Source: JAKLQJ01 sp964534135 (GTDB lineage Bacteria; Elusimicrobiota; Elusimicrobia; Elusimicrobiales; UBA9959). Taken from it: a stretch of DNA of 23,843 bases. Position numbers and translations under genes: made by a program. This document shows, piece by piece, positions 16,792 through 23,843 of this stretch; the stretch's first letter is position 1, and each line of letters begins with the position of its first letter. The notes beneath the pieces are model-generated. The model made no database searches. It had not been told where the DNA came from and saw only the letters and a program-made list of their open reading frames with translations. The DNA is taken from NCBI GenBank assembly GCA_964534135.1, contig CAZHQC010000022.1, forward strand, positions 1-23,843. Direction: 5' to 3'.

Positions 16792-17040
16792 CTGTGAGTT
16801 TACAGACTCGCTCATACAGAGGTTTTTCACGCCGTTCTTCGCTTCGGTTTATTCGGCGACTGCGGAACTCAGTCGAAAACAATGTTTTCTCCTTCAGCCA
16901 TCCTCGTCGTTTTAGTAAAATTCCCTCATAAATCTTGCTCTTAAGGCTAAACCTCAGAAATCGCTCTCTATCAAATTCACAGTCTTTTTTATTTTGCCTT
17001 ATTTTTCTATTAAGAGTGTCCCACCCTAACTATAACTTGA
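16792..17040. repeat. Dispersed repeat, copy A, with terminal inverted repeats
   Basis: This stretch aligns along most of its length with 18691-18980. Its core is bounded by CTGTGAGTTT (16792-16801) and AAATTCACAG (16973-16982), inverted to each other at 9 of 10 positions. Inside are the paired arms CGCCG (16830-16834)/CGGCG (16854-16858) and GAAAAC/GTTTTC (16875-16889). To the right the similarity continues through GTGTCCCACCC (17016-17026). On the minus strand it is open for about 90 codons but has no usual start codon. It may be a non-autonomous mobile element or a decayed gene carried by one. Together with the operator candidate and promoter it fills the 443-bp gap before the membrane-protein gene. 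Confidence 0.75.
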
Positions 17041-17092
17041 ATAACCCACAGGGCCGACATAAGGTAAATCCTAATAAAGTACTATCCCCTTT

Positions 17093-17101
17093 TGTTATAA
17101 T
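17093..17101 (+). promoter_or_regulatory. Extended -10 promoter (TGTTATAAT) for the membrane-protein gene
   Basis: TGTTATAAT contains a perfect TATAAT preceded by the TGn extension, 33 bases before the GTG start. No good -35 hexamer lies 16-18 bases upstream, which extended -10 promoters can tolerate. A strong AAGGAGG at 17117-17123 follows. It lies just past the right edge of repeat copy A, so the element may have been placed upstream of an existing promoter. Confidence 0.55.
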
Positions 17102-17133
17102 AGGAAAAGAAATACTAAGGAGGAAAGGGGGAA

Positions 17134-17739
17134 GTGATTATGCAAAATACAACAGTTGAAAAAATCAAAAAAGTCGAGGAATTACAAAACTTTCCGTTCC
17201 ATAATTTTACTGAACTTAATAAGGCCATAGCCGAGGGAAACACCAAAGCCTCTGTTGATTCCACGCTTGCTGTACTTTGGACACGAAACGGAATTTACTC
17301 GCCAACACAGCTGAGCAATAAGATAACATTTTTAATTGCGCTACCAATTCTCTCTATGATTGGGTTCATTATTTACGCAATCACAACTAGAAATTGGTTT
17401 TTGTTCCTTGCTCTACCATTTTTCTGGAGTGCACCTTCCACTCTTCTTTTTATGCCGTGGATACGTGCTCTAGTGATACTTGGTCTTGCATGGGGAATCA
17501 TTAGCCAAGCCACTTGGCTAATATTACTTGCCTTAATTTTTGAGATAATTTGGTACGCCAATCGAACTATCGATCGAAAAGCCGCCGATGGATTAAATAG
17601 TGTGCTTTGGGAGCATGAAGATCTGCTCTGCCAAGTTTGGAACAATAAAGGGTTAAAAATAACATTGCCAAATGGCAACGTTTACACTCTTGATTTTAAA
17701 ATAGAAGCAGGTAAATTCATTAGCTATGAAAAAATTTAA
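17134..17739 (+). CDS. Orphan multi-helix membrane protein
   Basis: 201 residues, not recognised. A soluble N-terminal part (1-65) precedes three or four hydrophobic segments at about 70-155: ITFLIALPILSMIGFIIYAI, WFLFLALPFFWSAPSTLLFM, and a long stretch through WIRALVILGLAWGIISQA to LALIFEIIWYA. A short soluble C-terminus ends with a beta-like ITLPNGNVYTLDF region. GTG 17134 is chosen because AAGGAGG lies 10 bases upstream; ATG 17140 is the alternative, with GGGGG 8 bases away. Its 3' end overlaps the radical SAM start by 14 bp in another frame, so the two are probably co-translated. Codon choice looks less A/T-skewed than in the neighbours, which with the flanking repeats hints at acquisition. 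No function is proposed. Confidence 0.75.
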   Translation: MIMQNTTVEKIKKVEELQNFPFHNFTELNKAIAEGNTKASVDSTLAVLWTRNGIYSPTQLSNKITFLIALPILSMIGFIIYAITTRNWFLFLALPFFWSAPSTLLFMPWIRALVILGLAWGIISQATWLILLALIFEIIWYANRTIDRKAADGLNSVLWEHEDLLCQVWNNKGLKITLPNGNVYTLDFKIEAGKFISYEKI

Positions 17740-18670
17740 TTTCTCACTTTTATGGGACTGCAATGAAGATTGCCTCTTTTGCGCCAAGGGCCATGTTCCG
17801 CCGGGCGTCGCATCCCGCTTTTCAACCGATGAAGCCATAAAAACAATATTTAAAAAAAGAAAAGAAGGTTTTGATTCCATATCTTTTGACGGGGGCGAAC
17901 CCACTCTAATAAAAGATTTGCCCAAGCTTATAGCTTTTGCCATAAAATGCGGCTATAAAGAAGTGGGAGTTTTGACAAATGCCGTATTGCTCTCGGATTT
18001 AAAAATTCTAAACCGGATAAAAAAATATGAGGCAAAGAAAGTTTCTTTCAGCGTATCCCTTCACTCCCATAAAGAAGAAGTTTCAGATTATTTAACCGCA
18101 TCTAAAAACACTTTTCAAAAAACTTTAAATGGCATAAAAAATATTTTAGACTATGGCTTTACAGTTTCCATATATCATGTAATAACTTCTCAAAATTATA
18201 AGGACCTGCCAGCTTTCGCTAAATTCATTTTGAAAAAATTTCCCGATGTAGACAATATAACATTCTCCTATATATATCCCGTTTCCCATAAATTCGACAC
18301 TCTTAAAGATATCTACCCAAAACTTCTGCCGGTAAGGCCATATTTAAAAAAAGCGGTTGAAATATTGGAGAAAAGTGATACGGAGGTGAGACTTAGCAGT
18401 TGCGGTATAATCCCACCTTGTTTAATGAAAGGAGTGGAACACCTTCTAAAAAAAACTCATAAAGAAGATAATATAGAAAGCATTACCTGTGATACCTCCA
18501 CAACAGATAAATTCCCTTTCTTCAGCGAAATATTCAATAAAGAAAATAAAATAAAGTCGCCGAAATGCAAGGAATGCGCGGTAAATGATTTTTGTGGGGG
18601 AATATGGAAGTTTTACGCGGATATCTATGGCCTTAAAGAATTAAAACCTTATAAAAAATCTCCGTTTTAA
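17726..18670 (+). CDS. Radical SAM protein with single auxiliary-cluster C-terminus (paralogue 1)
   Basis: 314 residues. The N-terminal DCNEDCLFCAKG has the radical SAM C12-x3-C16-x2-C19 motif for the SAM-binding [4Fe-4S] cluster, and DGGEPT (55-60) is the SAM-contact motif. The C-terminal region has C232 (PPCLMKGVEHL) and C281-x2-C284-x5-C290 (CKECAVNDFC), a four-cysteine set fitting one auxiliary [4Fe-4S] cluster as in twitch/SPASM-like enzymes, then a YGLKELKP tail. Such enzymes modify peptides, sugars or cofactors by radical chemistry; the substrate here is unknown and no short precursor peptide is evident nearby. It overlaps the membrane-protein gene by 14 bp. The convergent gene at 19009-19929 is a paralogue with the same C-terminal pattern. 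Confidence 0.9.
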   Translation: MKKFNFSLLWDCNEDCLFCAKGHVPPGVASRFSTDEAIKTIFKKRKEGFDSISFDGGEPTLIKDLPKLIAFAIKCGYKEVGVLTNAVLLSDLKILNRIKKYEAKKVSFSVSLHSHKEEVSDYLTASKNTFQKTLNGIKNILDYGFTVSIYHVITSQNYKDLPAFAKFILKKFPDVDNITFSYIYPVSHKFDTLKDIYPKLLPVRPYLKKAVEILEKSDTEVRLSSCGIIPPCLMKGVEHLLKKTHKEDNIESITCDTSTTDKFPFFSEIFNKENKIKSPKCKECAVNDFCGGIWKFYADIYGLKELKPYKKSPF

Positions 18671-18690
18671 AGCATCTATAGAAGTAATTA

Positions 18691-18980
18691 AATACTGTGA
18701 GTTTACAGATTCGCTCATGAAGAGATTTTTACCGCCGTAATAACCATAGGTTTTGATGCGGTATAACATAGTTTGATAACGCCGTTGCTCGCTTCGATTT
18801 ATTCGGCGGCTACGGAACTCAATTAAAAGACAATGCTTTTAATCTCAAACATCCTCGCCGTTTCAGTGAAATCCCCTCATAAACCTTGCTCACAAGACTA
18901 AACCTCAGAAATCGCTCCCTAGCAAACTCCCAGTATTCCTTTGTATCGGGTGTCCCACCCCAATTATAATAAAGCCGAAT
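18691..18980. repeat. Dispersed repeat, copy B, with terminal inverted repeats and a 47-bp insertion
   Basis: This is the second copy of the element at 16792-17040, same orientation. AATACTGTGAGTTT (18691-18704) and AAACTCCCAGTATT (18924-18937) are inverted repeats matching at 13 of 14 positions. It carries a 47-bp segment absent from copy A, flanked by the direct duplicate CGCCGT (18733-18738 and 18780-18785). Stems at CGCCG/CGGCG (18780-18784/18804-18808) and ATTAAAAG/CTTTTAAT (18822-18843) are kept. The right-hand tail includes GTGTCCCACCC at 18950-18960. It occupies nearly all of the 338-bp gap between two convergent radical SAM genes. Confidence 0.75.
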
Positions 18981-19008
18981 AGCCCTCAACCTAAATAAGG
19001 AAACTTTA

Positions 19009-19929
19009 TTATTTATTTTTTCTTAATTGATTACGACTGCCTTTAATAATGGGAGAGGGGCTTTTAATTGAAGGTTTTAGTTCAGAATATCCGTATAGAT
19101 TAAAATAATCGGTCCTAAGCCCGGGACATAATTTTCTAAGAGAACACTTGGCGCAGGGTGGAGCCATATTTTTTTCACCTAAATATAAAGCGCTTTTACT
19201 ATGGGCAAGTTTAAAAACATCTATAGACATATGTTCATAGCCATTTAAATAACATAAAGGAAAGCCATCTGTTAAAAATTTTATTTGATTTTTATCTAAA
19301 ACCTTAAACATCTTAAGAAGGTGAGGCTTAATAACCTTAAGTTTAGGCACAAGCCATAACCTTTCCTCAACATACCCCAAAACTTTTATCATATTTATCT
19401 CAATATATAAGATATCGGGAAAATTATCCGCTATAAACTTCGCATATTCCGGCATATATTTATAAATGACGGAATTAACAACCATGGTAAGCCTTACCCT
19501 ATTGGCTCCGGCAATAGCCATAAGATTTTTAATCGCTTCAATACGGCGGGAAAAATTTCCTTTAGTTCCGGTTAATAAATCAAAAAGTTTTTCATTATGC
19601 GCAGGAAAATGAACATTAAACATTGTAATGCCGGAAGCCAGAAGCTTTTGAACAATTTTCGGTTTTTCAAGATTAAAACCATTAGTTACCAGTATGATGT
19701 CCTTTACTTTCTTTTCTTTAGCATAAGCCGTCCATTTATACACTTTCCTTGAAAGCATCGGCTCTCCGCCTTCAATACAAATTGAATCTTTAAAAAAATT
19801 TATTTTTTCTTCAATGGACTTCTTGCTAATTTTAGGTTTGGCATTGCCCCTCGAACAATAAAGACAATTCTGATTACATAAATCCGTGATGCATATTATC
19901 GGTTCTTTCTTATTAGTCTCTTTTTTCAT
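19009..19929 (-). CDS. Radical SAM protein with single auxiliary-cluster C-terminus (paralogue 2)
   Basis: 306 residues. DLCNQNCLYCSRG holds the radical SAM C18-x3-C22-x2-C25 motif, and EGGEPM (53-58) is the SAM-contact motif. The C-terminal cysteines C226 (PLCYLNGYEHM), C259-x2-C262 and C268 (CAKCSLRKLC) line up with C232, C281, C284 and C290 of the protein at 17726-18670, and a YGYSELKP tail also matches. One auxiliary [4Fe-4S] cluster is therefore likely. The C-terminus has a basic extension (RNQLRKNK). The ATG is preceded by AAGGG 4 bases upstream. It converges with paralogue 1 and is divergent from the glycosyltransferase at 19983, with only 53 bp between them. The substrate is unknown; linkage to glycan genes is suggestive only. 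Confidence 0.9.
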   Translation of the reverse strand: MKKETNKKEPIICITDLCNQNCLYCSRGNAKPKISKKSIEEKINFFKDSICIEGGEPMLSRKVYKWTAYAKEKKVKDIILVTNGFNLEKPKIVQKLLASGITMFNVHFPAHNEKLFDLLTGTKGNFSRRIEAIKNLMAIAGANRVRLTMVVNSVIYKYMPEYAKFIADNFPDILYIEINMIKVLGYVEERLWLVPKLKVIKPHLLKMFKVLDKNQIKFLTDGFPLCYLNGYEHMSIDVFKLAHSKSALYLGEKNMAPPCAKCSLRKLCPGLRTDYFNLYGYSELKPSIKSPSPIIKGSRNQLRKNK

Positions 19930-19982
19930 ATATCCCTTTTATATGATAGTATTTTACAAAACAAAACAGCTTCCTAAATCAC

Positions 19983-21029
19983 ATGAAAACCCTTTTTATA
20001 AATTTTGGCGAATGCCCCGAAAACCTACATTTTGAACAGACCTTTTTAAAATCTTTTAAAAAAGGCGAAAAAATACATTTTGATATAGTTCACGACTTCC
20101 AATATGATTATGATTTTATAAGACAAATAAAGAACTCCTTTGGATGGCGAAAAAGCTTTTCAAATCTTACTACCTTTAAAAAAGATATTTCATCCGACTA
20201 TGATAATCTCATTATTCTGGACTTTCCCAAGAGGGAAAAATGTTCAGCGACTTTTATATGGCTTTTGACGAAATTTAAAGCTAAAAGAAAAATATTTATT
20301 TTAAATCACCTTATTCCCATGGATGGACATAATAGCACCGCAGATATAACCAGAAAACTTAAATTATTTTCAAACTTAAATTATTTTCACATGTTTGAAT
20401 ATGATGATAGATTTTCCTGGCCCGAGTTTGGGGTGCCGCAAAACGCCATAATCAAAAGGGACTATGCCGTAGATTGCGATTTTTATAAACCGGAAAACAT
20501 AAACCCGGAAAATTATATTTTGACGGCCGGCAGCACCGGCAGAGATTTTTTGAAACTTTTGCAAGCAACTCAAAAAACTAAATTCAAGCTTAAAGTCTTC
20601 TCAGATTCTCCAAAACCTAAAGAAATTAAAACCTCTGATAAAATAGATTGGATTGGATTTTCAAAAAATCTACGGAATTTCAAAGAAATTATTTCAAAAT
20701 CTTTTTTTGTGCTTCTTCCTTTAAAAACAGATTACATAAATTCAGCGGCGGGAAACTCCATAGCTTTTCTATCAATGGCAACGGGAAAATTAGTTTTATG
20801 CAAAGAAACTCCCTATATGGCAAATTTTATAAAAGACGGAAAAAACGGGTTTTTCTACAAAACACTTTCGACTTCAAATCTTTTAAAACAAATAGACCGC
20901 ATAGCCAAACTTTCTAAAAAAAGCAGAGCGGATATTTCCGCGCAAGCAAGAAAAACAATATTGCAAAAAGCCAATCTTCATAATCTCATAGGCGATTTAA
21001 AAGCCCGGTATTTAATTAAAACCAGCTAA
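19983..21029 (+). CDS. GT-B fold glycosyltransferase
   Basis: 348 residues, soluble or membrane-associated, with two Rossmann-like halves. The second half has the usual GT4/GT1-like run: NYILTAGSTGRDF (start of the donor domain), a DKIDWIGF strand, then NSAAGNSIAFLSMATGKLV and the loop FIKDGKNGFFYK, which is the conserved xDGxNGxL-type motif. The glutamate often found in the E-A-M-A segment is replaced (FLSMA), so the donor-binding detail differs from classic GT4 enzymes. It likely adds a sugar to a lipid-linked or surface glycan in the cytoplasm. It ends 7 bases before the GT-C/TPR gene, pointing to one transcript and one pathway. No good ribosome-binding site is visible before the ATG. Confidence 0.8.
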   Translation: MKTLFINFGECPENLHFEQTFLKSFKKGEKIHFDIVHDFQYDYDFIRQIKNSFGWRKSFSNLTTFKKDISSDYDNLIILDFPKREKCSATFIWLLTKFKAKRKIFILNHLIPMDGHNSTADITRKLKLFSNLNYFHMFEYDDRFSWPEFGVPQNAIIKRDYAVDCDFYKPENINPENYILTAGSTGRDFLKLLQATQKTKFKLKVFSDSPKPKEIKTSDKIDWIGFSKNLRNFKEIISKSFFVLLPLKTDYINSAAGNSIAFLSMATGKLVLCKETPYMANFIKDGKNGFFYKTLSTSNLLKQIDRIAKLSKKSRADISAQARKTILQKANLHNLIGDLKARYLIKTS

Positions 21030-21036
21030 AAACCCA

Positions 21037-23649
21037 ATGCCCCTATTTAAGAAAATTATAAATATAAAAAAATTTAATGATTTTAAACGCGTTTTGGAAA
21101 AAATATTATCTTCAAAATATTTTTTAGGAACTATAATTATCCTGGCCACGGCTTTTGTTATCCGAAGACCGGCTTATGAATTTTCTGAAATTCTTTCCTA
21201 TGCCGATAGAGGCAAGATGTTATTGCATGGCATTAAAAGCACCTCTATAAGCTATAGTATGCCCTTTATAAATCTTTTGGGCGCCCTCACGGAATACCAT
21301 TCGAATATAAATCCTCAAATATTATTGAAACTAATTTTCTCTCTTACTATTGTGGGAACTTATATCTTGTCGTACATGATAGGCTTAAATTCAAAAGGCA
21401 GAATAACCGCCCTTATCACACTTTTAATTGCCGGGATGTATGATAATGACTTTGAACAAGTAATTTATTCTTTCTTGATTATACTGTCAGCTGAAATACT
21501 GATTTTACGAAGTAAAAACTATAACAGAAAGACAAGTATAATGGCTGGTTTAGCCATCGGCTTCACCTTCTTTGTCCGGCCAGTGCTTTTTTTATTTCCA
21601 TTTTTAATGGTAATTTTTGACTATTTTCATCATTCCAAGAATTTTAAAAAATATATCATTAATTCCATTATTTTCCTTTCCGCATCCTTCATTCTTCTTT
21701 TGCCCTGGGTTAGAGTAAATCACTTTTTATTTAATAAATTTATACCCTTTGAAGCGGAACGGGGCTCGGCCAATATAATCACCAGTGTTAAAGGTTTAAC
21801 ATTTACAATGGAAGGGGATGCGAGATTTTTAGCTAATTTAAAGAAAACAGATTCAGTTTATAAATGGGCGGCAAAAGAATTATTAAAAAATCCCATGCCG
21901 GCTTTAAGCGCGGTGCCCAAACGCCTATTGGAAATTTTTCATATGCATCCATTTCTTATTCTTCTGGGATTAATCGGAGTTATTCTTGGACGGAAAGATA
22001 AAAATGTTCTGTTAATTTCAATAATGGCGGGTTATTTTATTGCTATTCACAGCCTCTTTCCTATTGGAGAAAGATACTTTTTTCCTCTAAAGTATTTACT
22101 TGCTTTTCCCGCGGCATGCGCCTTTTATTTTTTATTTGAAAAAAAAGAGAAAGTCTCCGCATCGTGCGCATTGCCTCATATTATTTTTTACGCAATGCTT
22201 ACAATAATAATTATGATGGAAATTGTATTAATTGCTTATCCCTTTCGCGCAAAACAAGAACTTTTGGCCATTAACAACAGTCTCCAAAAACATCCACATG
22301 ACCGTTGGCTACTTAAAAAGAAAGGAAAAGTTTTATTATTCAAGGAAGATAAACAAAAAGAAGGTTTACAATTACTTGAAACCGCATACAAAATAAATCC
22401 GCAAAGGGAAAAAGATTTAGGTTATATTTTATCTACCCTGAAAGCGAAAAATACAGATGAAATCTCAATCCCGCCGGAAAGCCTCAATGCTTATGAGCTC
22501 TTTTTAATCAAAATAGCCAAAGAGCTCCAACTGGGAGAAATAAATACCGCGAAAAAAAGCCTGTTTGCGGCCTATACTCAATGGAATAAAGGAAACTTTC
22601 TTCTGAACCCCACTTCCGAAAAAGATTTTAAAATGTCAAAGAGAATACAGAAAGTAGGTATAGATTTATATAAGAACTTAAACCTCCAGAAAGCTCCTTA
22701 TTGGTGGCCAAAACAGGAAAGAATCAAAATAATTTCAAACCTTGGAAAAATAACCTCAATTCCCGATCATCTTTTACTTAAACAAGATGAACCTTTCCTC
22801 CATATTGCAAACAATGATTTATTAATAAAACATCTAAGTGTAATACTTAAATTGGCAAATAGAAAATCTTTTCACTCAAATTTAAAACCATTGTCTCTAA
22901 TCGACGATATAATATCCGACAATATTAAAACAGATGCCGCGATATCGCTGATAAACACCTTTCATCCCGATATTAGCCGCATAAAAACCGCTGAATTACA
23001 AGAAACAATTGCATTTATCGAAAACATCTCCGATGATGCCTCTTTATTTAAACAAGCAAAAAAAATATCCGCCCTCTATCCCGATAATGTTTTATACGAC
23101 TTCATAAAATACAGATTAACCACCGATACTCTTTCAAAAAAACAACAAAGAAAAACAATTAAAACCGCTAATAATAAAATATCAAAAAATATTCATGCTC
23201 TCCTGAAAGGCTCGTGGCATTTTACCACCCAAAATAAGCCGGAAAAAGCAAAGAAGCTTCTTAAATTTGCGAAAAAAATAAAAGCCAAAACCGTCAATGA
23301 AACATTGGAAATATGTCTTATTTTACAGCAATTGGGAGAATATAAAGAAGCCCTTTCAATATTGGATAAAACAATCAAAAAGCAAGCAAACAATCCAAAG
23401 CTTTATAATGCCAGAGGTGTTATTTTTAGGTTTTTGGAAAAACAAGATTTGGCTATTGAAGATTTTAAAAAAGCTCTTATAGTAAATCCGCTTTTTTATC
23501 AGGCAAGGCTTAATCTTGCCAACCTGTATCTTCTATCAAACAATAAAAATTTTGCGCGGGCGCATTATTTGAAAATCACAAAGCAAAAAAATCTGCCCCC
23601 TGAAATAATTGAAATGGTAAACAAAGAACTTGCCGAAATACCGGAATAA
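21037..23649 (+). CDS. GT-C membrane glycosyltransferase with TPR half (paralogue of 187-3048)
   Basis: 870 residues with the same architecture as the protein at 187-3048. A multi-helix GT-C domain covers about 28-400: first outer loop with S50-E51 where the paralogue has E-D, RVNHFLFNKFIPFEAER near 226-242, and GERYFFPLKY before the last helices. The C-terminal half is helical and ends in clear TPR units (YNARGVIFRFLEKQDLAIED and onward). The N-terminus SSKYFL aligns with that of the paralogue, supporting this start. It probably transfers sugars from a polyprenyl carrier outside the inner membrane. In place of the usual catalytic aspartate this copy has glutamate, which may alter activity. 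A 68-bp segment is identical in DNA to the paralogue. It is coupled to the upstream GT-B gene. Confidence 0.82.
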   Translation: MPLFKKIINIKKFNDFKRVLEKILSSKYFLGTIIILATAFVIRRPAYEFSEILSYADRGKMLLHGIKSTSISYSMPFINLLGALTEYHSNINPQILLKLIFSLTIVGTYILSYMIGLNSKGRITALITLLIAGMYDNDFEQVIYSFLIILSAEILILRSKNYNRKTSIMAGLAIGFTFFVRPVLFLFPFLMVIFDYFHHSKNFKKYIINSIIFLSASFILLLPWVRVNHFLFNKFIPFEAERGSANIITSVKGLTFTMEGDARFLANLKKTDSVYKWAAKELLKNPMPALSAVPKRLLEIFHMHPFLILLGLIGVILGRKDKNVLLISIMAGYFIAIHSLFPIGERYFFPLKYLLAFPAACAFYFLFEKKEKVSASCALPHIIFYAMLTIIIMMEIVLIAYPFRAKQELLAINNSLQKHPHDRWLLKKKGKVLLFKEDKQKEGLQLLETAYKINPQREKDLGYILSTLKAKNTDEISIPPESLNAYELFLIKIAKELQLGEINTAKKSLFAAYTQWNKGNFLLNPTSEKDFKMSKRIQKVGIDLYKNLNLQKAPYWWPKQERIKIISNLGKITSIPDHLLLKQDEPFLHIANNDLLIKHLSVILKLANRKSFHSNLKPLSLIDDIISDNIKTDAAISLINTFHPDISRIKTAELQETIAFIENISDDASLFKQAKKISALYPDNVLYDFIKYRLTTDTLSKKQQRKTIKTANNKISKNIHALLKGSWHFTTQNKPEKAKKLLKFAKKIKAKTVNETLEICLILQQLGEYKEALSILDKTIKKQANNPKLYNARGVIFRFLEKQDLAIEDFKKALIVNPLFYQARLNLANLYLLSNNKNFARAHYLKITKQKNLPPEIIEMVNKELAEIPE

Positions 23650-23721
23650 ATCTTATTTTTTCACTGTTAAATATAAGTCAGCTTAGCGTATTATAAGAGA
23701 AAGACTTCCCTGAAAATAATA

Positions 23722-23747
23722 TGTTACAATAAACGAAGTTATACTTC
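23722..23747 (+). promoter_or_regulatory. Possible extended -10 with adjacent palindrome
   Basis: TGTTACAAT (23722-23730) resembles an extended -10 element and is followed at once by GAAGT-TAT-ACTTC (23735-23747), a perfect inverted repeat where a transcript would start. It could drive a gene beyond the right edge. TGTCGGAAACTATGTGTACG just after (23754-23773) looks like an insertion-sequence end, but this cannot be shown from the window. No -35 match was found. The rest of 23650-23843 shows no gene. Confidence 0.25.
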
Positions 23748-23843
23748 ATAAAGTGTCGGAAACTATGTGTACGACCAATCTTCTTAATAGCTAGTGTAGT
23801 GCTTCGTAAATAGCTTTACATTTGGCTATAAATATAATATTCT

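Noticed and set aside
16783..17030. The roughly 90-codon open minus-strand frame in repeat copy A as an active gene
   Set aside because: No ATG, GTG or TTG near its beginning and copy B is frame-shifted, so it is reported as a decayed coding signal instead.
17373..17943. Minus-strand open frames across the orphan membrane protein and radical SAM start
   Set aside because: They lie opposite better-supported plus-strand genes with promoter, ribosome-binding site and conserved cysteine motifs.
18671..19008. A short radical SAM-modified precursor peptide gene between the two radical SAM genes
   Set aside because: The gap is filled by the repeat element; frames are short, broken or lack starts and ribosome-binding sites.
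1..23843. CRISPR array, tRNA or rRNA genes
   Set aside because: No regularly spaced repeats and no cloverleaf or rRNA-like stretch was recognised in any intergenic region.

Overview
The window is an AT-rich (roughly one-third GC by eye), gene-dense piece of a diderm bacterial chromosome. A TolC-like outer-membrane protein, a MacA-like adaptor and a MacB-type transporter show an outer membrane. Large membrane glycosyltransferases fused to TPR repeats and degraded intergenic coding remnants would suit an uncultivated lineage of the Elusimicrobiota/Omnitrophota kind. That placement is inference only; no rRNA or other phylogenetic marker is present.

Left two thirds (187-16660) are read entirely from the minus strand. 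In order of transcription: an Fe-S flavoprotein and a DAO-family FAD oxidoreductase (a two-subunit dye-linked amine/amino-acid dehydrogenase); a J-domain protein overlapping tolC by 4 bp; the tripartite efflux set tolC-macA-macB; then after a 208-bp gap a multi-cysteine zinc-ribbon protein, a membrane-anchored protein with a HExxH-like but altered motif, and a dus-type tRNA dihydrouridine synthase. After a gap holding what looks like a decayed GIY-YIG endonuclease comes mutS, and last a GT-C glycosyltransferase with a C-terminal TPR half.

Right third (16690-23843) is accessory. Two diverged copies of a repeat of about 250-290 bp lie in direct orientation at about 16792-17040 and 18691-18980 and bracket a two-gene cassette (an orphan membrane protein overlapping a radical SAM gene). 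The substitution pattern between the copies suggests they descend from protein-coding sequence. A second radical SAM paralogue converges on the first with the right-hand repeat between them. Then, divergently, come a GT-B glycosyltransferase and a second GT-C/TPR protein, which is a paralogue of the one at the left edge in inverted orientation.

The most striking single observation is a 68-bp block that is base-for-base identical between the two otherwise clearly diverged GT-C/TPR genes, 19.3 kb apart in inverted orientation. This suggests recent gene conversion or an inversion-prone arrangement. Functionally, the right side looks like a surface-glycan or glycoprotein locus into which radical SAM chemistry and repeat elements have been built; the link between the radical SAM enzymes and glycosylation is inference from position. 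No tRNA, rRNA, CRISPR array or intact transposase was seen.
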